Positions 60,483-64,000 of a stretch of 64,000 bases of DNA are shown piece after piece. The translations under genes were made by a program, and so were the position numbers. The notes under the pieces were generated by a model, which was given only the letters and a program-made list of their open reading frames with translations, was not told the origin of the DNA and made no database searches. The stretch is from Zeugodacus cucurbitae (lineage: Eukaryota > Arthropoda > Insecta > Diptera > Tephritidae): assembly GCF_028554725.1 (NCBI RefSeq), contig NC_071669.1:4665501-4729500 (forward strand). The letters run 5' to 3'. The stretch's first letter is position 1; each line of letters begins with the position of its first letter.

Positions 60483-60872
60483 TGTTTTGTTTACGAATGA
60501 AGTGAGAAGAAATTTCGCTACAGCGACATCTATATGTCGTTTTAAATAAATTTTTGCATTTGTAAAAATAGCCTAGGAATTTGGTTTATATTAAAAAAAG
60601 TGATAATAATGCTATTAAAATTTTAATATTCTCAATTTTAAACAAATTTAAATTCATTAATTTAAATATTGCAAAATTGATTTACAAAGGTTTCATACGC
60701 ATTAGCTGCTTGACTTCTTACATATGGCAGCACTGAAATTTCCAAACGTCAAAACCTACAAAAGCCGCCTTGGCGTAGTAGAATTTTATTTAATACGTGA
60801 ATTCCTGCATTAATTTTGTCGTAAAACTGAAATTTCACTTTTAAACAGCTAAATAAACAAATTAAAATCAAA
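60483..60872. promoter_or_regulatory. Divergent promoter region, Tsen34 / Ada2a-Rpb4
   Basis: The 390 bp between the two opposed start codons must contain both promoters and leaders. There is no TATA box at a sensible place on either strand, as usual for housekeeping genes. An inverted repeat CGACATCTATATGTCG at about 60525-60540 lies near the Tsen34 side. CATATGGCAGCACTG at about 60720-60734 lies on the Ada2a-Rpb4 side. The function of both is unknown. Confidence 0.6.
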
Positions 60873-63571
<2,699 letters not shown>

Positions 63572-63736
63572 TGATGTGGTGCAACACCAAATTTTTTACA
63601 TTCTCTTATAAATACTATAATTATAAAGTAATTTTCGTTGGCGAGAAATTGTGAAAATGAAAAATTGACTTGATTTTTGCTACATTTCTTTTACGACGAT
63701 GAACATGCGATTTGCTCATTGTCTGCTATTTGCAAA

Positions 63737-63742
63737 AATAAA
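63737..63742 (+). terminator. Poly(A) signal of Rpb4 (possibly shared with Ada2a)
   Basis: AATAAA in GCAAAAATAAAAGAC, 166 bases after the Rpb4 stop, followed by a T-rich region. It is the first canonical signal downstream of both stop codons. Confidence 0.7.
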
Positions 63743-63744
63743 AG

Positions 63745-64000
63745 ACTTACAAGTGTAATTTATTTATAATAATATTTAGTGTTTTGTATAATTCATATGT
63801 TTTATAAAATAAGTTTATAAGTGAAAGGCTCGTAACAAAAAATTCATTACCACTGCAGGATGATTGATGTCTAGATTTTTAAATATATAGAAGTGTCGGT
63901 TTTGAGAAGCCTATCCCGACAACAGCCGGTTCTGCGATACCGGGATTGACTAGGATTTTCGGATCCGACCAAGGGCGGTTATTTCGGCGATCCAGAACAG
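63745..64000. other. 3' flank, nothing recognised
   Basis: AT-rich, then a short more balanced stretch to the window end. No gene start is recognisable. Confidence 0.4.

Overview
The window is nuclear DNA of a higher fly, most likely a tephritid fruit fly (Bactrocera, Zeugodacus or a relative). The evidence is spliced genes with short AT-rich introns, an RPB4 protein that looks nearly identical to the Drosophila one, a rosa-type (DD41D) mariner of the kind first described in tephritids, and many decayed non-LTR retrotransposon ends. The species is inferred, not proven.

Only four protein-coding genes are well supported. Three are packed into the last 5 kb. Tsen34 (catalytic subunit of the tRNA-splicing endonuclease) is on the minus strand at 59290-60482. 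It is transcribed divergently, from a gap of about 390 bp, from a compound locus on the plus strand at 60873-63571. One first coding exon of that locus (21 codons plus one base) is spliced either to four exons making the histone acetyltransferase adaptor Ada2a, or over all of them to two distal exons making the RNA polymerase II subunit Rpb4. This is the known Drosophila Ada2a/Rpb4 arrangement, and every splice junction can be followed here. The fourth gene (36751-37977) is a single-exon secreted Gln/Pro/Ala-rich protein with a TATA promoter and poly(A) signal, probably a cuticle or other extracellular-matrix protein.

The remaining ~58 kb is gene-poor and rich in old repeats. 1-20 kb: short tandem arrays (about 125 bp x3, 83 bp x12, and others) and decayed LINE ends. 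18.2-19.5 kb: a tandem array split by a 5'-truncated LINE with a 33-bp target duplication. 21-28 kb: a dead mariner, a TTAA-bounded inverted-repeat element, an internally deleted rosa mariner with an altered catalytic residue, and an inverted-repeat element inside the terminal repeats of a second, TA-flanked element. 28-45 kb: repeats, LINE scraps and the cuticle-like gene. 45.6-47.3 kb: a second TTAA-bounded element interrupted by a Helitron with both ends and a Pif1-helicase remnant. 51.0-51.7 kb: about 660 bp of TTAGG-like pentamers, the ancestral insect telomere motif that Diptera no longer use, adjoining what looks like a LINE 3' end. 54-57.7 kb: jockey-like LINE ends.

The three clustered genes share a theme (Pol II subunit, chromatin adaptor, tRNA splicing), and their divergent layout suggests a shared housekeeping promoter. 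I did not find a new enzymatic system. The most notable items are the shared-exon locus, the TTAGG tract with its LINE junction, the two TTAA-bounded elements (one carrying the Helitron), and the nested element at 27 kb.
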